Assembly (NCBI GenBank): GCA_041752115.1
Contig: JBGSHS010000373.1
Location: 1 to 64,000, forward strand
Direction: 5' to 3'
DNA length: 64,000 nt
DNA from: JAJRVM01 sp041752115
Lineage (GTDB): Bacteria > Planctomycetota > Planctomycetia > Pirellulales > Pirellulaceae
Under the pieces are notes generated by a model, which worked only from the letters and a program-made list of their open reading frames with translations, was not told the origin of the DNA and did not search any database. Below, piece by piece: positions 34,357 to 43,927 of the stretch. Both the position numbers and the translations under genes were made by a program. Each line of letters begins with the position of its first letter. Position 1 is the stretch's first letter.

Positions 34357-35901
34357 ATGCGCAGGGTCTGTGAAATCTCAGAACACCAGCTGTCCTGGCC
34401 GTTGACGGTTGCATTCCCACGAGGGATATCGTGGTGGTGGTATATCTGTGTCGTGTTATTGGCGGCCGGCTCTGGCAGCGCTGCTCAAGTACTTGCAGAC
34501 GCCGATGCTCCCCCCGGCGACGCTGCAGTTTGGATGGTATCGGCCGACTCGGCCGCCGCTGGCAGTTCTCACAACATCCGATGGGCTGCCGATGGCCACG
34601 AGATCGCGATTCCCTCCTATGGTGAAGCATCCTGGACAATGCGAGGCCTTCCGAAGCTCGCCGCTCGCCGGTCGTATCTGTATCTGCTGCTCGATCTTCC
34701 ATCTCCAGCACAGATCACGGTGCATTACCGAAGGCGAGGGGATGAGATGTGGGATTCGCAGCGATCCGCTTGGGTGGGGCCGCCCACATTCGTCGCAGGA
34801 CCGCATGCCTACCGACTCGACATGCGAGCGATGCCGAAGTGGAACACGGAGATTGAGGAGATTCAAATAAGTCTCGAGGGACTGATGCCGGGAGCCACGG
34901 TCGGTTTCGGTGGCGTCGCAGGTTCCGTCGAAGCACTCAACGAACTGGCGGGCAGCGGTCAGGCTTGGCCGGTTGCCTCCGTATCGGCTCACGCGCCCTA
35001 CCAGGGAGAGCGTTTTGTCGCGTGCAGTCGCACCGTGGTATCGGTTGATGAGGCGACGGCAGCTGCCGGACTGTGCACCTATATCGCGAACCCGGCCACC
35101 AGCAATCCGTACGGTTTGAATTTTGATCCGCAATCCCAGCTCGGCCTGGCCCAATTCACCATGGGGATCGAGATCGACGGGCGGCACCTGACGCATCATG
35201 ATGCGACACAAGTCCGTGTGCTCACTCGTCCTGGAGCCATTTGCAGCCAACTCGAGTTTTCCGGTGATCAAGTCGACATCCAGGTCACTCCACTTCGTGC
35301 GGTCTCGGACACGCAGCGAGCCGAAGGCGCCGTGCTCTATCGCATCAAGTCAGTTCGTGGTGCGCCGGTATCCGTACGCGTCGGACAGATGGCTCCGATG
35401 ACCGTGTGGGAACGCGGGCTCTGGCTGCGCACTGGTAAACCCCCGCAGGCTGCCGGTTCGGCGCGCGTGGAATCGGGAACCGTCAGCCTCGCACATCCGG
35501 CCGTGCCCTATCATGTCGTATTGCGTGCGAGTCCCGGCGGAGGTGAGCCGACCATTTCGCAGGACGGCGCATCGAGCGAGGTGCGTTTTGCTCAGGGGGA
35601 CGGCTGGATTGTCGCAGCGTTCGCACCAGAGCTAAGTCGAGCGGCCGAGCTCACTGCCAATGAACCATTGCAGGCAGAGCAGGAGAGCCTGGCGTACTTC
35701 GACCAGTTGCTGCAGCACTTTCGCATCAAGACGCCACACCCTGCGTTGGACGAGGCCTTTCGTACCGCCTGGCTGACCATGGACTACACCTGGGTCAAGC
35801 CCTATGGCTGTACGGAGTCGCTCCATCATTGGTGGGCCATCTGGCAGCAATATCCTTCGGCCAGCTTCGAACTGGGCCGGACTGGCGGATCGCACGCGTG
35901 A
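34357..35901 (+). CDS. Six-hairpin glycosidase-like protein, N-terminal part (frameshifted gene)
   Basis: 514 residues. It starts at an ATG with GAGGTGA three bases upstream and has a signal peptide (WWWYICVVLLAAGSGSA). A beta-sandwich region (TVHYRRRGDEMWDSQ...) precedes the start of an alpha-toroid catalytic domain (RIKTPHPALDEAFRTAWLTM, HHWWAIWQQYPSASFELG). The frame then shifts: after about 35877 the homologous reading continues one base later as GLADRTRESILSHAQRQ, whereas this frame ends in RTGGSHA. One extra base in the run GGGCCGG (35874-35880) explains it. It is the first part of a gene that should encode about 1394 residues; see the next entry. Confidence 0.75.
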   Translation: MRRVCEISEHQLSWPLTVAFPRGISWWWYICVVLLAAGSGSAAQVLADADAPPGDAAVWMVSADSAAAGSSHNIRWAADGHEIAIPSYGEASWTMRGLPKLAARRSYLYLLLDLPSPAQITVHYRRRGDEMWDSQRSAWVGPPTFVAGPHAYRLDMRAMPKWNTEIEEIQISLEGLMPGATVGFGGVAGSVEALNELAGSGQAWPVASVSAHAPYQGERFVACSRTVVSVDEATAAAGLCTYIANPATSNPYGLNFDPQSQLGLAQFTMGIEIDGRHLTHHDATQVRVLTRPGAICSQLEFSGDQVDIQVTPLRAVSDTQRAEGAVLYRIKSVRGAPVSVRVGQMAPMTVWERGLWLRTGKPPQAAGSARVESGTVSLAHPAVPYHVVLRASPGGGEPTISQDGASSEVRFAQGDGWIVAAFAPELSRAAELTANEPLQAEQESLAYFDQLLQHFRIKTPHPALDEAFRTAWLTMDYTWVKPYGCTESLHHWWAIWQQYPSASFELGRTGGSHA

Positions 35902-38542
35902 GAGTATCCTGAGCCACGCTCAGCGCCAGTACCGCAGCGGTAATATCCCCTACCTCCTGTACTTTGGCGAGCGTCATTCGGATTTCGGTGGCAACAACCA
36001 GACGTTCATGTGGCAGGTTCAACATTACCTACGTTCCACTGCCGACGCCGAGCTGGCACGCGAGATTCTTCCGGTGATGCGGCGATTGGTCGACGCCTTC
36101 TGGAAATATGAAGATCTGGACGACAACCGTCTGCCCGGATTCGGAGTCCAAGTGCTGACACAGGAGGACTATATCGCGACTCCACGCGACGGCACGTCGT
36201 CAGCCGTCGTCGGTGTGGAAATGTGGCGGACGTTGTCGCTCGTGGAGCGTCTGGCCGGAAACGAGGAGCAAGCGGAGATGTGCGAGCGGCGTGCAGCGGC
36301 GGTCGCAGCAAGTTGGCGCAGTAACCTGTGGTTGCCTGAACTCGGTCGACCAGCTTACTATCGGGACCAACTGAGTCAGGTCCGCCCAGATGGACAATAC
36401 CACACGCTGGTGCTGCCGGTCGTCTATGGACTGCTGCACGGTACCGATGCCTACACCACCATCCGACACATGACCGACCGGCTTGTCGGACCGCTCGGGG
36501 AGTTGTACTACTCGAACAACTTCGCCAACCACATCAGTGGAGCGCGGTCGAGTCCATTCTCACCAACCTGGGGAATGCAGGCAGGCGCCTATATGCAGCC
36601 GTGGGCCGCCTGGGCCTACAATCGCCTGGGTGCGTGCAACGAAGCAGTTCGCTCGCTCGACGTCGTCGCCAGATGGGCAATCATGGACCCACACCGCGAC
36701 GCCTGGCCGGAATCGTCCACGGAGATCACTCCTGCGTATTTTTCCAACACAGCCGCCAACTACGCCCAGGCTGTGATCGAAGCCCTGTTCGGACTGCAGC
36801 TTGACGCCGCGACGAACACATTGTCCGTCCAGCCGGCTTTTCCGGATGGCTGGGACCGGGCCAGTATTCAGCTCGCAGCAGTACACGCGCAATACGAACA
36901 CCTTGGGAACACGTTCCGCTACAAGATCACGACCGAGTCACCGCGGCGGCGCCATCTGCGGTGGCCTTTGCCCGTCTGTGCCGTACAGAAGGTTGAAGTC
37001 AACGGGTCGCCGTGCGAGTTCACGACAGAGGAAGGCATCGGCGGGATCTGGCTCAATCTCTCGACTGAGCCACTGACTGAAACGGACATTGTGTTCACCA
37101 TCGCTCCCGTCGAGTGGAGTGTATCGCACGCTAAGTCAATCGCTGAAGGAGAAACGATGGATGTGGCGGTCGAGGGCTGTCGGGCCCTGACAACTGAAGA
37201 TCCGACCCGTTGTGTGGCCGCAACCTCTCTGCAGCAGAACAGCGTTCGAATTCGACTCGCTTCGAACCAGGTGGGACCGTGGCTGCGTTTCGGCCGGCTC
37301 GGTCAGTTGAACTTCTCCCGCCGCACCGTCTTTCTGCGGTGTGAAGCCGGTCACCAGACTTTCCTGGCTCCGATCGATTTCACCGTACTGCCCCCTTTCG
37401 AGGCTGCTGCCGCAGAAGATCTGATGCCAGCCGATGGCGGTCACGATCTGTGCATTGCCCTGCGTAACAACACGTCACAAGCACTGGCGGGAACCGTGCA
37501 CGCCCATTGGGCGGCACGCGAGATTCCGGTCAAAGTTTCCGTGGCGCCACGGAGCGATGTCACGGTTCGCCTGAGCACGACCGCAGAGGACCTGCGCCAA
37601 CTCACACCCGGCGATAATCGGCTCCGTCTTTCATTGCCCAGCGGTCAGGAACTCGAAGTGCCCTGTCCAGTTGCACGACCTTTCCAGGATGATTCGCACG
37701 AGATCACGGCCGCCTGCCGGTCGGTTCCGTTGCCCGAGAGCGAGCTCGTGGCCGACGAAGCGTGGCGCGAATTCGCGGCGTTTCCTGTATTCTGGCAATC
37801 GCCGTACAACACGTTGCCACGCCCCATGGACTCGTTGCGCGACACGAAGTCTGTATGCTGCGACGCGATCCCCGGGGTCGAGTTTCAGCTTGCCGCCGAA
37901 GGCCGGCTGGCGGTCGCGTCACGCCGACTCGGGCGCGAGGTCGTGACTGTTCCGGTCGGCGCGACATTCCGCAAGATGTATCTCCTTGTCGCGCCCTTCG
38001 TGGAAAACCATGACGTCTTCACCCAGTGTGCTCGCATTACCGTCACTTGCCAGGCAGACTTCGAGCGTCCTCCGTTCGATGGCACCGAGGAACCGGTCCA
38101 ATGGACACGGGCTCGTTATCCTCGGCTTGTAATACAGCGCCAGCTGTTCACCCCCGGTGATCTGGATAGCTGGCTGCCGGAGCGCGAAGTCGGCCCGCTG
38201 GCCACTGCTCGTCTTGAGCGACCGAACCGCTACGGCCTGCTCTCCTTACTGGGGGCCAATGAAGGTGACTGGACCGAAGGTCGTCCGTTGGCTAATCCCT
38301 ATGGGATGTTTGCGATGCTCGAGCCACCGCCACGCGACAAGTGGCCTGAAGGGACATTCCGGTCGTTTCCACAACCGCAGTTCTGGGCCAGTTGCCCCGC
38401 GATCCGCACTCCCTCGGCGACCTTCAATGTTGTCGAAATCGACCTGGACCGCGAGCGTCATGTCGTGAGCATCGAACTGAACTGCCCGTTGCAGGACGCC
38501 GCCATCGGTCTGGTCTCCGTCGTCGGCATCACGAGTCCATGA
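35879..38542 (+). CDS. Six-hairpin glycosidase-like protein, C-terminal part (frameshifted gene)
   Basis: About 887 residues in the +1 frame relative to the first part. It continues the (alpha/alpha)6 domain: YLLYFGERHSDFGGNNQTFM, LPVMRRLVDAFWKYEDLDDN, GTSSAVVGVEMWRTLSLVE, MQAGAYMQPWAAWAYNRLG and WPESSTEITPAYFSNTAANY. A C-terminal beta-sandwich (VQKVEVNGSPCEF) and further beta-domains of unknown type follow. The layout recalls GH78/GH95-type enzymes, but the family is not certain. There is no start codon with a ribosome site at its beginning (an ATG at 35804 lies inside the first part), so it is probably not translated independently. It could be a true pseudogene, a sequencing error or a slippery site. 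Confidence 0.75.
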   Translation, partial: GLADRTRESILSHAQRQYRSGNIPYLLYFGERHSDFGGNNQTFMWQVQHYLRSTADAELAREILPVMRRLVDAFWKYEDLDDNRLPGFGVQVLTQEDYIATPRDGTSSAVVGVEMWRTLSLVERLAGNEEQAEMCERRAAAVAASWRSNLWLPELGRPAYYRDQLSQVRPDGQYHTLVLPVVYGLLHGTDAYTTIRHMTDRLVGPLGELYYSNNFANHISGARSSPFSPTWGMQAGAYMQPWAAWAYNRLGACNEAVRSLDVVARWAIMDPHRDAWPESSTEITPAYFSNTAANYAQAVIEALFGLQLDAATNTLSVQPAFPDGWDRASIQLAAVHAQYEHLGNTFRYKITTESPRRRHLRWPLPVCAVQKVEVNGSPCEFTTEEGIGGIWLNLSTEPLTETDIVFTIAPVEWSVSHAKSIAEGETMDVAVEGCRALTTEDPTRCVAATSLQQNSVRIRLASNQVGPWLRFGRLGQLNFSRRTVFLRCEAGHQTFLAPIDFTVLPPFEAAAAEDLMPADGGHDLCIALRNNTSQALAGTVHAHWAAREIPVKVSVAPRSDVTVRLSTTAEDLRQLTPGDNRLRLSLPSGQELEVPCPVARPFQDDSHEITAACRSVPLPESELVADEAWREFAAFPVFWQSPYNTLPRPMDSLRDTKSVCCDAIPGVEFQLAAEGRLAVASRRLGREVVTVPVGATFRKMYLLVAPFVENHDVFTQCARITVTCQADFERPPFDGTEEPVQWTRARYPRLVIQRQLFTPGDLDSWLPEREVGPLATARLERPNRYGLLSLLGANEGDWTEGRPLANPYGMFAMLEPPPRDKWPEGTFRSFPQPQFWASCPAIRTPSATFNVVEIDLDRERHVVSIELNCPLQDAAIGLVSVVGITSP

Positions 38543-38662
38543 CCTCCGTCCCCGTGGCATGTGCCCGACAACGGCACCGCACCGTGTACCACGCACTTGA
38601 TCAACGGTCGCGACTCTGCGGCGCGCCGCCGCCCAGTACGAGTCCGCCACGGTCATGTGGTT

Positions 38663-41203
38663 CTACGGCCGTTCGTTCTCAGCCGTTTCCTCGCGATCGT
38701 GTGCCGGCTCGAAGCAGAACAGAAGACCATTGATTTGCGGGCAATAGAAGATCCGTCCGTTGCTGGCGATCGGGTTCGGGCAGGCCCACGACCCGAAGCC
38801 GGGTGACTTCCATAGGATCTGTCCATCGTGGGCATCGACCGCATAGATGCCTTCTACTGTAGCGGACAACGCGTAGCCGGGTGACGCCAGAACCAGGGCG
38901 CCGCAGCCGTGGGCCGGCCCCCATAATTGGATCGGATGGCCCGGAGTGCCAGCCACGGTTCCGTCCAGGTTCCAACGCCACGCTCCGCCTTTGTACTTGT
39001 TGTTAATCGCAAAGAAATCTGGTCCCAGCGAAGCGGCTTCTACGTGCCACCGGTCAACAACGCTGCTCTGCTGCCAAAGAACTTTGCCGGTGTCGGCTGC
39101 AAGGCATGACACGGGTAGCTTGTAGGCACCACTGAGGAACAGCTTGCCGTCCCGATAGGCAGGAGTTCCCGTCTGGCTCGAATAGGCCTCGGCAGTGCGC
39201 CACAACACTTCGCCCGTCCGAGTTGAGACAGCGATGGTCTCTCCCGTTCGTGGCTCCGTCTCGCCACCACCAGTAAAGTACATCACTCCCTCCCCCCCAC
39301 AGCCAGCGGGGCCATTGAGCATCAACCCCGAAGAGTTGAGAGGCACTCGCCAGAGCGGCTCGCCGCTGGCCGCGTCCCATCCCTCCACAATCTGGCGAGG
39401 CGACTCCCGGACAGTCTCATACAGAGATCCGTAAGCCACCACACCATCCACGCAAACAGGGGAGCACCGCAACCGGTCCCCGATACCGATATTGTGCGAC
39501 CAGAGCACATCACCTGTCAGCAGATCGAGGCAATAGAATTTACTTGGTAGATCAGGCGTCTTGGGGTATCGCGGACTGAACATGCGTGAGACAAACACAC
39601 GTTCGTCGCAGACCAACAGGCTGGCGCGGGTCCATGCCTGATCTGGCAGCTTGCGACGCCAGCGGATTCGACCGGTCGCCTGCTCACGGCACACGACAAG
39701 CCCTTCCAGGCTCACATAGACAATGTCATCCAGTGTGGCACACACCGGATGCTTGAACATCCCGTCACTCCGCACAGCATAGCGAAGTCGGAAGGGGGGC
39801 CTGAGACCCGGATCATCAATGAAGTTGGCGTTGCTTGGACTGCCGTAGGCCGATGGCCACGAGTACCGCCGAGCACCGGCCGGCTCGACATGGCTTCTTG
39901 TCAAGTGTACTGTCGGTCCGTCACGCCCTGCCTCCTTCTTATCTCCATTACCGAGCACGTAGAGACATCCATCGTCAGACCCGAAATAGACATGTCCATC
40001 GGCAATGACAGGCGAGGAAGTAATCGGTCTTCCGGTCGGAGTGTCATAACGCCACAATCCTTGGCCGAGTGCCGCCGGGCCGGCGCCACGACTCTGAAGC
40101 GAAACAGCAATCAAGGCCCCGTCAGTCGAGGTGAAAAGGCAGTGCTCTTGCGAGAGCGCCGGCGCGGAGATCGTGGGAATCATTGTGTGGGGATCGGCGT
40201 CAAAGGTCGTCCATACGGCGCTGCGTGTGCTGAAGTCATAGGCAGTCAGGCCGTACGTCGAGCGCCCGAAGTACATCGTCTCTCCACGAACCGCGGCACC
40301 ATTGAACGACGCCCACACGTCGAACAGACTGTCTGCTTTCTTATCAAAAGCGCCGTCTGCCAGAACGAAGCGGGCTATCGCTCCCTCACCATCCTTGCCA
40401 GGACACGAGACGTACACGTAATCACCGACAATCGATGCGCCCACCGTCGTATAGACGCTACCGACCGGCTCTGATCGCCGCCAAACCAACTGAGCCTGCG
40501 TTCCTTCGTCTCGCAGGCACACCAGGTCATCGGCCAAGGCTGTAACAACGAGTGGCCCGGCAACGGACACGACATTCGAGGTGTAATAGGCCGCTGACGT
40601 TCCGTCAGTTCGCGGATGGCTCCCTAAAACCAGTTCATTATCCCGCGTCAGGAGCTGCTGGCTCCAAGACCAGCGCGGATTTCCGTCCAGATCAAGGCAA
40701 TGGACAACACCGTTGAGTGTCTGGAAGTAGAGGGACTCATTCGCAGAAGTGATTGCATCGAGAATCGGCCATTGCAGCCCCACAGACCTCGCAACCCGCC
40801 CCGTTTCCGCGTCCAGAATATGCAGGTTTCCGGCAACTGTCCCATAATAGACTCGTCCAGCTGTAACACACGGTGAGGACGTATTCGAGCCGAGCGCCGC
40901 GTCGCCCTCCGGCGACGTCTTCCATAGGATCTTGTGCTGCAGCGGTTCGATGCAATATGCCGTTCCCATCTGATCGACCACGTACACCCGTCCTCCGACG
41001 ACCGCAGGGGAACTGAGGATCGCATCGTCCAAGGGAACCTGAGCGACGAGGTTCAGCGGTACATTTAGCTTCTCCGAACCCGCGTCTCCAGAATGCGCCG
41101 CATCGTGCATGAACTGTGGCCAATCGGCCGCCATGGTCGTTGTGATCGCGGCGAGTAGCAGGACTGTAATCAGTAGATCGTAGGTCTGTTTCATGCGATT
41201 CAT
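38663..41203 (-). CDS. Secreted PQQ-type beta-propeller protein
   Basis: 846 residues with a signal peptide (TYDLLITVLLLAAITTTMAADWPQF). DWPQFMHDAAHSG is the usual opening of PQQ-binding-like propellers. Many blades follow, with the tryptophan-docking pattern: SPAVVGGRVYVVDQMGTAYC, SPCVTAGRVYYGTVAGNLHIL, GHVYFGSDDGCLYVLG, CVDGVVAYGSLYE, TGEVLWRTAEA and DGQILWKSPGFG. The length suggests two propellers in tandem. No dehydrogenase catalytic motif is visible, so it may be a binding or scaffold protein. A second ATG at 41194 has a better-placed AGGAT. It converges on the glycosidase gene with 120 bases between. Confidence 0.9.
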   Translation of the reverse strand: MNRMKQTYDLLITVLLLAAITTTMAADWPQFMHDAAHSGDAGSEKLNVPLNLVAQVPLDDAILSSPAVVGGRVYVVDQMGTAYCIEPLQHKILWKTSPEGDAALGSNTSSPCVTAGRVYYGTVAGNLHILDAETGRVARSVGLQWPILDAITSANESLYFQTLNGVVHCLDLDGNPRWSWSQQLLTRDNELVLGSHPRTDGTSAAYYTSNVVSVAGPLVVTALADDLVCLRDEGTQAQLVWRRSEPVGSVYTTVGASIVGDYVYVSCPGKDGEGAIARFVLADGAFDKKADSLFDVWASFNGAAVRGETMYFGRSTYGLTAYDFSTRSAVWTTFDADPHTMIPTISAPALSQEHCLFTSTDGALIAVSLQSRGAGPAALGQGLWRYDTPTGRPITSSPVIADGHVYFGSDDGCLYVLGNGDKKEAGRDGPTVHLTRSHVEPAGARRYSWPSAYGSPSNANFIDDPGLRPPFRLRYAVRSDGMFKHPVCATLDDIVYVSLEGLVVCREQATGRIRWRRKLPDQAWTRASLLVCDERVFVSRMFSPRYPKTPDLPSKFYCLDLLTGDVLWSHNIGIGDRLRCSPVCVDGVVAYGSLYETVRESPRQIVEGWDAASGEPLWRVPLNSSGLMLNGPAGCGGEGVMYFTGGGETEPRTGETIAVSTRTGEVLWRTAEAYSSQTGTPAYRDGKLFLSGAYKLPVSCLAADTGKVLWQQSSVVDRWHVEAASLGPDFFAINNKYKGGAWRWNLDGTVAGTPGHPIQLWGPAHGCGALVLASPGYALSATVEGIYAVDAHDGQILWKSPGFGSWACPNPIASNGRIFYCPQINGLLFCFEPAHDREETAENERP

Positions 41204-41798
41204 CCTAGCGAGTGACGAAAAGAAGGTCTACAGAAGCGATGCACTAGTACGCATAAGGCACAACACATAGATCTTACCTGAACCGCTTGTTTCGAATACG
41301 ACGTTGTTATTCTTTCTCGACATAAATTGTCTCGCTGCTGCCTCTATTAAAGTCGTGCCACAACGTGAGTGCCTTACCCACATTTCGATTCTGCATTTCG
41401 AGGATCCGATTGCCGTGTTATAGCAGATTGTTTGCTTCATGACGGTATCGTGCATTACCCATCCTGTTGACCCAATAGACAACAATCGCTTTCAGTTCAT
41501 GGCCTAGATCATCCCATACCTTCACATGCGATATGTCGCAGTACCTTTACGTGCTATGTGTAGATTGTCTCTTCTCCAAGAGCGGTGTGCGGCCTGATCC
41601 TTACAGGTCATTCTTTCGGATTTAATGGGCGACTCATCTGCGGCTAACCAACCTGTGAGACAATTTGCGGTCGAGCTGAGGTCCATATTTCTTCACGGCC
41701 CACGTTTCGCTTACCTTGTTGATTTCTTCGTTCGATGGCTAACCGCCGTGAGCGGTTTGCCTTGTGAGTTGCGAGCAAAATAAGAGAGGTGCACATCT
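41204..41798. other. AT-richer intergenic region, no gene seen
   Basis: 595 bases visibly richer in A/T than the flanks (for example CTGCCTCTATTAAAGTCG and ATAAATTGTC). Short open frames lack ribosome sites. The composition suggests acquired or decaying DNA. Confidence 0.45.
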
Positions 41799-42509
41799 AT
41801 GCGAATGACTGCGATTCTATTGGTTTTTCTGGGTTTTGCCGCGGTTGCCAGCGCGGACATGCTGACGTTTCAGCAGGGCGTGGACGGATATACCGGCACA
41901 CGTGATACTGAACTAAAGGCATCTGAACCGGATGCTCCTCAAGGTTCGAACCCCACGATCAGCATTGATGCCAGCGACGGTGGCAAGCCAAACCACGGTT
42001 TGCTGGCTTTCAATCAGATTTTCGGCGACGGACCCAACCAGATCCCCTACGGTTCGATGATTAACAGTGCCTCGATTACTTTCACGATCGATTCGGATGG
42101 CAGCGGATGGAATTTTCACCGTATGCTGATGGATTGGAGTGAAGCTACGGAAACCTGGAACAGTTACGGCAACGGCGTTCAGGCTAACGATATCGAAGCT
42201 CTCTCGGCGGCTTCCTATTCTGCCGGTGCTAACAATGGCAATAAGAACATCACTGGTCCCATCCAGGTGGTTGCCGATTTGGCCGCAGACCTGCAGGCTT
42301 GGTCCGATGGAGCCGACAACTACGGGTGGGGGATCCTGCCCTTCATGCCCGATGGCACGAACGGACTTGACTTCTTCAGCAGAGACGAGGGTTTCGTGTC
42401 GGATCGCCCTTTACTGACTGTTGATTTCACTCCCGTTCCCGAACCGGGCAGCGTACTTCTTCTTTCACTGGGAACAGCGCTGTGCGCTCTGCTCCGCTGG
42501 AAGAAATGA
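41799..42509 (+). CDS. PEP-CTERM protein with DNRLRE-like domain
   Basis: 236 residues. A signal peptide (MTAILLVFLGFAAVASA) leads into a beta-rich domain (GYTGTRDTELKASEPDA, LLAFNQIFGDG, INSASITFTID, MLMDWSEATETWNSYG, GWGILPFMPDG) of the DNRLRE/CBM96-like sort found in surface proteins. The tail PVPEPGSVLLLSLG...RWKK is a PEP-CTERM sorting signal: VPEP, a hydrophobic helix and a basic end, recognised in the family by exosortase. GAGAGGTG lies upstream of the start. The gene stands alone in AT-richer DNA. Confidence 0.9.
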   Translation: MRMTAILLVFLGFAAVASADMLTFQQGVDGYTGTRDTELKASEPDAPQGSNPTISIDASDGGKPNHGLLAFNQIFGDGPNQIPYGSMINSASITFTIDSDGSGWNFHRMLMDWSEATETWNSYGNGVQANDIEALSAASYSAGANNGNKNITGPIQVVADLAADLQAWSDGADNYGWGILPFMPDGTNGLDFFSRDEGFVSDRPLLTVDFTPVPEPGSVLLLSLGTALCALLRWKK

Positions 42510-43152
42510 GGCTAGTTCTTACGCCTTTATATAATTGACAGCTACTTCGGCCTTGGCTCACGCCAGGAGGACCGGTGAGTACTGCTCGTCAGCCCTCCTG
42601 GCTTCTGTCTTCTCGAATTGAGCCGAGAGCGCCCGCCCCCCCGGTTTCTCGGGGCGAGTTGCGTCTGTGAACCAATTCAATGGTCGGCATCGGACTGGTC
42701 TCGCATTACAGACGATTCTGTTGATGATCCGAGGACAATGGGAACTCCGCCGTCAGATAGGGGCACGCAGCCGATGGAAATGGCCATCCGACAGACAGAC
42801 GAAATCCTCCTGTCGTACTCGGGCTTGGCTTCGATCAACAAGCGGGAAACGGGCGGAACCTGTGCCGGGAATCAGAGACCGACTGGCTGGAGGAATTCCC
42901 GACGTTGGGCACTGGAGAACAATTTCGCCGGGGCAAGGACAAGTACCCAAGTACCACTATACCACCGGCCGAGCCGGTAGTGTGACAACGGTCTCTACGA
43001 GGGGCCAGATTGCCGGACCTCTTGATACCAACGCGGCCAAACCTCATCGCCTCGCGACAAATCGATCATGGCAACAACACTACTCTGTCGCATCTCACCA
43101 GCAGAACTGGTGGATTGGCTTCGATTTGCACCAACAAAACCTGGTATCGAAC
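42510..43152. other. Intergenic region after the PEP-CTERM gene, no gene seen
   Basis: 643 bases. It contains a terminator-like hairpin (42562-42602). A long plus-strand frame opens at 42667, but it runs on through antisense of the pseudogene and across the IS66 border, so I do not accept it. Confidence 0.4.
42562..42602 (+). terminator. Stem-loop downstream of the PEP-CTERM gene
   Basis: A perfect 9-bp stem, GCCAGGAGG against CCTCCTGGC, with a 23-base loop, is followed by TTCTGTCTTCTC. It lies 53 bases after the stop. It is a plausible terminator, but the T-run is poor. Confidence 0.4.
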
Positions 43153-43420
43153 CTAGCCCTGATCGTCTTCAGCTTCCTGGGCCGCCTCCAATTCTTCGAG
43201 GGACGGACGATAGCTGGCGTCCTTCTTGAGAAGCACCACTTCAACCTCATTGTTCTCATCCTTGCGCACCTCGAATTCCATGATATCGCGCTCGGAATTG
43301 ACCACGCACGAACACGATGGGTCGACGCCGCCCGCAGACCAACCGACTCGCACTCGGTGCCTGCCGATCACAGCGCCGTCGTTGGTGTTGTACGTGGACA
43401 CTTCAAATGTGCCATCTTCG
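43153..43420 (-). pseudogene. 3' fragment of lipoprotein gene split by IS66
   Basis: The reading (EDGTFEVSTYNTNDGAVIG, then RHRVRVGW) is the C-terminal half of a carboxypeptidase-regulatory/transthyretin-like domain, ending in an acidic tail (EELEAAQEAEDDQG). Upstream it runs straight into the left end of the IS66 element at 43421. The missing 5' part is at 46896-47163 on the same strand. Removing the IS and one copy of the 8-bp duplication CATCTTCG joins the parts in frame across RTREDGTFEV to give a 175-residue protein. Without its signal peptide the fragment is presumably silent. Confidence 0.85.
43413..43420. repeat. Left 8-bp target-site duplication of IS66
   Basis: CATCTTCG directly abuts the left terminal repeat and recurs immediately after the right end at 46896-46903. 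Eight bases is the known duplication length of the IS66 family. Confidence 0.9.
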
Positions 43421-43507
43421 GTAAGCGCCCGGCAGAAGCAGTCTTGGCGCGTGGGTTAGCCTGGGGAGGGTACGAAACTCTCTCATTCACCAGGAGGTTA
43501 ACTCACG

Positions 43508-43927
43508 ATGGCTCGTCACATGGACCGGGAATTACACGCGCGCTGGCGACAGCGACTGGATCGCCAACGGCAAGGCTCACTCACGGTGGCCGAATTCTGT
43601 GAGCGAGAAGGCATCTCGACGGCGACCTTTTATGCCTGGAGGCGGAAGTTGCAGGGGAGCGCATGCCCACCGGCAAAGGCTGCCGCGGTGCGTACCGCGC
43701 CCCAGCGTGCCAGAGCGCAGCCAGCAACGACCTGGCCGGTGCGGGAGCCTGCCAGTGCCTTTGTGCAGGTACCGCTGGCGGCGCCACCCAGCAGTCCCTG
43801 GATCGAGATCGTGCTGGCCGAAGGCGCCGTGATCCGACTGCCACAACAGAATCTGGCGGCCCTGCAGGCCGTGCTGCAGTCGCTCCACGGTTCGACATCT
43901 CCCTCGTGTGAGGTGCGTCGTGCTTAG
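43508..43927 (+). CDS. tnpA: IS66 family accessory protein TnpA
   Basis: 139 residues. The N-terminal helix-turn-helix (MDRELHARWRQRLDRQ, LTVAEFCEREGISTATFYAWRRKLQ) is the IS66 Orf1/transposase-8-like domain. The C-terminal part (PWIEIVLAEGAVIRLP) matches the conserved tail of the family. AGGAGG lies nine bases before the start. Its end overlaps tnpB by 20 bases, so translation is probably coupled. Confidence 0.92.
   Translation: MARHMDRELHARWRQRLDRQRQGSLTVAEFCEREGISTATFYAWRRKLQGSACPPAKAAAVRTAPQRARAQPATTWPVREPASAFVQVPLAAPPSSPWIEIVLAEGAVIRLPQQNLAALQAVLQSLHGSTSPSCEVRRA

Noticed and set aside
42667..43602. Plus-strand frame of 311 codons
   Set aside because: It runs antisense through the split lipoprotein gene and crosses the IS66 left end into tnpA, so it cannot be a native gene; it has no ribosome site or motif.
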